From Cudoniella acicularis (taxonomy: Eukaryota > Ascomycota > Leotiomycetes > Helotiales > Helotiaceae), in the NCBI GenBank assembly GCA_013054445.1, contig JAAMPI010001800.1, positions 1-10,392 of the forward strand: 10,392 nucleotides of DNA, given 5' to 3'. This document shows, one piece after another, positions 7,991 to 10,392 of the stretch. Position 1 is the first letter of the stretch, and each line of letters starts with the position of its first letter. The notes beneath the pieces were generated by a model that was given only the letters and a program-made list of their open reading frames with translations, was not told the origin of the DNA and did not search any database. The position numbers and the translations under genes are program-made.

Positions 7991-9060
7991 CTTGATGTTT
8001 TACAAAATACGATGAGATAAAATGCGACTTCTGTGCAAACAGAAATATCACGGTGGCAGGGGAATTTGTAGGATTATAGCATGGTGCACGAGCGCATGGC
8101 ATTTATTGATCGATCGATTGATTGGTACTCCTCTGTATATTGTATACCGCATACGACACGATACGTCACGTCTTCAAAGCTTCAAGCTTGTGGTTATGGG
8201 AATGCAAATTGGTTTTGGTTAGTTCGTCTTTCTTGAAGCAAAAGAAAGGAAACGAAAGCAAGGAGAGGGATTCGAATTCCCTTTCAGATTGTTTTTTTTT
8301 TTACATTATCAAATGGTGGTCGGTAGGCATTGCAAAATTGGCGTTATATTGTTGGGCTTTGGGCTTTTTTGGGGGAATGCAAGCAAGCAAGGAAACAAAT
8401 GAGGTTGCCTTGCCTGCCCGGATCTGTTTATTGTTTAATTGGCTTTTGGCTTTGAACGAAATGGGTTGAAAGGAACCAATTGCGATGAAGGTGGTGGGAG
8501 TAAGAGCGTGGCTACCTGGCGTTATTTGTTGGGTGTTTGATAAATGGTGATGGGAGGGAAGGACAGGAACGGGTGGCATGATTGATGATTGATTGATTGA
8601 TCGGTTGGGGTTTTGATGAGAGAGGAGCATGGATGAATGGCCGAACTAAGGAAAGAAGGGATTCTTGTATGGTTGGTTGGTTGAACGGCTGGTGGATACC
8701 GGACGATATCATCCACATCAACGTCAACCTCGACATATGCCAGGGAGATGGAGATGGAGATGGAGATGGAGATGGCCATGGATGAAAATCCGGATGAGGA
8801 ATTACCTACCCGCCATCCTATTTGTGTATAGCTGACAGCAGCCATGGAAGAAGGCAGGCGGACACTGCGATAGCTAGAAAGTTTATACTGTGGCATATAG
8901 TATTGTTCGAAGAAGAGCAGAACTCACTGACACCTTGACTCGACTCGGGGAGAAAGGGAGGCTGGAAGAAAGAGCTCCTGACAGACCGACTGGGTCTTCG
9001 TAACTTAGGCTAGTAGTAGATTGATAGATCTAGCTAGCAAGCTACTTTGGTAGTTAATGA
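7991..9060. other. 3' flank and spacer, no supported gene
   Basis: No protein gene is supported on either strand. It holds the presumed 3' UTR of the phosphodiesterase gene (no clear poly(A) signal), a TGACGTA-like word on the minus strand at 8162-8168, ATTGATCG/GATT repeats at 8105-8123 and 8583-8602, a T11 run at 8292-8302, and a (GGAGAT)5 microsatellite at 8744-8773. Open frames here translate to Ser/Ile/Asp repeats and other low-complexity products. Confidence 0.6.
8744..8773 (+). repeat. (GGAGAT)5 microsatellite
   Basis: Five perfect hexamer copies, followed directly by the palindrome GGCCATGG-like end. In one minus frame it gives an Ile-Ser repeat, which is an artefact of the microsatellite. 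Confidence 0.9.
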
Positions 9061-9302
9061 AATGAGAATAAATATTTGAATTCAATCCGCTAATTTTTTT
9101 TTATATTGAATGGTATTTTACTCTTGTTTCTTAGTATATTGGGTTGTTGGGATAGGGATTAGTAGTATATATAGAAAGAAAAAGTAAAAGTAAAAGAGAA
9201 GATAGAAAATCAAGAAAGTAGAGACAGGGAGAATAGTAGTTAAGTATAATATTCATCTTTCTCTATTAAAAAATCCTCCGCCGCGCCTATACAACACATA
9301 TA

Positions 9303-9333
9303 CATTCACCCCACTCCGCATTCACCCCACTCC
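9303..9333 (+). repeat. tandem duplication of a 16-bp unit
   Basis: CATTCACCCCACTCC occurs at 9303-9317 and again at 9319-9333, separated by one G, within the pyrimidine-rich block. Confidence 0.9.
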
Positions 9334-9910
9334 TCTCCCTACCATAATCTCATCCCCTGCCCTCTCTCCCTTTCCCCTTCTTTGCTCTACTTCCTCCGCC
9401 CCAACAACCCCATCCTTTACCTCTCTTCTCCTTCCTAGTCTATACTACCCGTAACTTCACAGATAGACAGGCAGGTTCGCAAAGAGTAACTAATAGCCTC
9501 ACCTATACTTCTTTCTTATCCTCTCTCTGTATTTCAACTTGCTATACCCTATTGCGTTGGTCTACAGCCTGAAGCATGGTAGAGAATATATTATCCTGTA
9601 AAGATACATCATATTTTTAAGGGCTGGGTATGATGTTTTAAGCTTAGGCTTACTACCTCCCTTCTAGTCCCATTTAATCCGTACAGAAATCTATAGAGGA
9701 ACTCTACTTCCTAAGAAACTTTACTCTAGTGAAGTCCGTAATCAAGCAGGCTTAAACTACCTACTATTATCTTCTTCGATTTCGTTTTCTGTTCGTTTCT
9801 GCTTCTTTTTTCTTTCCTCTCATCTTCCACTCACCCACTCATTCACTTATTCATACCTCTTTGTTTCGTCGTCGTCTTTGTGAGCAAATCCTTTTCTTCT
9901 TCTGAAGGTT

Positions 9911-9938
9911 GTTTGTTTGTTTGTTTGTTTGTTTGTTT
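9911..9938 (+). repeat. (GTTT)7 microsatellite
   Basis: Seven perfect GTTT units are followed by TGTTGG and a TATATATATA run. In the minus frame it gives a Lys-Gln-Thr-Asn repeat, not a real protein. Confidence 0.92.
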
Positions 9939-10119
9939 TGTTGGTATATATATAGATCTTCTGCTATCTATAAGAAAATTATCTTTATGTGAGGAAGGAA
10001 AAGGGGAGAGAGGGAAAGAGTGGAGATTGAGTTCCACCGCCATCACAGGAGCATTGCTATTCCCTCCCCATCTTTTCCCCTCAGCAAGATAATCACACTA
10101 ATAGTAAAAGCATGCTATA

Positions 10120-10382
10120 ACGAGCCTGGGGTCATAAGTCTGTATCTTACAGGGCATTTTTAACCGATTTTCAGGCTTTGCGACCACACCTTTAGGCTTC
10201 TAAAAGCTAGACTTATCACGATCACTTTAAAATTATAAACTAACTGTAAATAATTATAGTTCACGGTATAAATAATCGCGAGTTTTAGAAGGCAAAGATA
10301 CTATCTATTAACTATGTTTTTAAAGTTTTCGATTTACTAGTAAAATGCCCTATAAGATACAGACTTCTGCAGCCAGGCTCGT
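10120..10382. mobile_element. MITE-like or foldback element with 41-bp inverted repeats
   Basis: The left arm (10120-10160) and right arm (10342-10382) are inverted copies matching at 36 of 41 positions by eye: a 10-bp outer block (ACGAGCCTGG), a diverged 6-bp stretch, then 24 of 25 matching inner bases. The 181-bp AT-rich interior has a further inverted pair, 10195-10205 with 10283-10293 (10 of 11). There is no coding capacity. A target-site duplication is not clear, and the arms may extend past the window edge at 10392. A non-autonomous DNA transposon is the best reading; it could also be two end pieces of a decayed larger element. Confidence 0.65.
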
Positions 10383-10392
10383 AACCACGATG

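Larger units (their letters stand above)
9061..10119. other. AT-rich spacer with strand-biased blocks
   Basis: No protein gene is supported. The plus strand is purine-rich at about 9170-9240 and switches to pyrimidine-rich at about 9255-9530, with TATATATA runs at 9166-9173 and 9945-9954. Such TATA plus CT blocks look like fungal core promoters, so a plus-strand gene or RNA might start here or beyond the window, but no coding frame follows within view. A second CT-rich block is at 9770-9905. Confidence 0.5.

Noticed and set aside
8266..8302. tRNA-like T arm AGGGA-TTCGAAT-TCCCT followed by a T11 pol III-like terminator
   Set aside because: The 5-bp stem and 7-nt loop fit a T arm, but the following bases (TTCAGAT) have no matching 5' acceptor strand at the right distance upstream, and no anticodon arm or good A box could be placed. 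Coincidental, or at most a B-box fragment.
8301..8896. Overlapping minus-strand open frames
   Set aside because: Translations consist of microsatellite-derived repeats (Ile-Ser, Val-Asp) and Ser/Pro runs; no gene-like features.

Overview
The window looks like nuclear DNA of a filamentous ascomycete (Pezizomycotina; a leotiomycete-like fungus is possible, but that is a guess). The signs are protein genes cut by very short introns (46-74 bp) with GT...AG ends and CTGAC/TTGAC-type branch sites, CT-rich leaders, long intergenic spacers full of short tandem repeats, and an AT-rich, repeat-bearing right end. There is no bacterial operon, CRISPR array or rRNA, and no convincing tRNA.

Layout. (1) Positions 1-1156, minus strand: 5' part of a two-exon gene for a class I S-adenosylmethionine-dependent methyltransferase, running off the left edge. 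(2) About 1157-4190: a long spacer without a believable protein gene. It holds the divergent promoter regions of the two genes, G8-G9 runs, a GGTGGA microsatellite, small palindromes and repeats, and two CACGTG sites. (3) About 4190-4968: a pyrimidine-rich, probably transcribed leader of the next gene, with (CAC)7 and four upstream ORFs. (4) Positions 4969-7990, plus strand: a complete four-exon gene for a class I 3',5'-cyclic-nucleotide phosphodiesterase of the fungal high-affinity PDE2/PdeH type, 953 residues after splicing. (5) Positions 7991-10119: noncoding 3' flank with simple repeats, then an AT-rich stretch with purine and pyrimidine strand blocks and TATA-like runs. (6) Positions 10120-10382: a small palindromic element with 41-bp inverted ends, like a MITE or a foldback remnant.

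The phosphodiesterase is the biological centre. It hydrolyses cAMP and so sets the activity of the cAMP-protein kinase A pathway, which in fungi governs growth, conidiation and, in pathogens, infection. Its first 241 or so residues read as a diverged response-regulator receiver fold in front of the catalytic domain, which recalls Dictyostelium RegA and mammalian PDE8. The phospho-acceptor Asp position is kept, but the conserved Lys is replaced by Ser. This is the observation most worth following.

The methyltransferase and the phosphodiesterase are divergently oriented, but about 3.8 kb separates their start codons and nothing in the sequence links their functions. No wholly new multi-gene system is visible.
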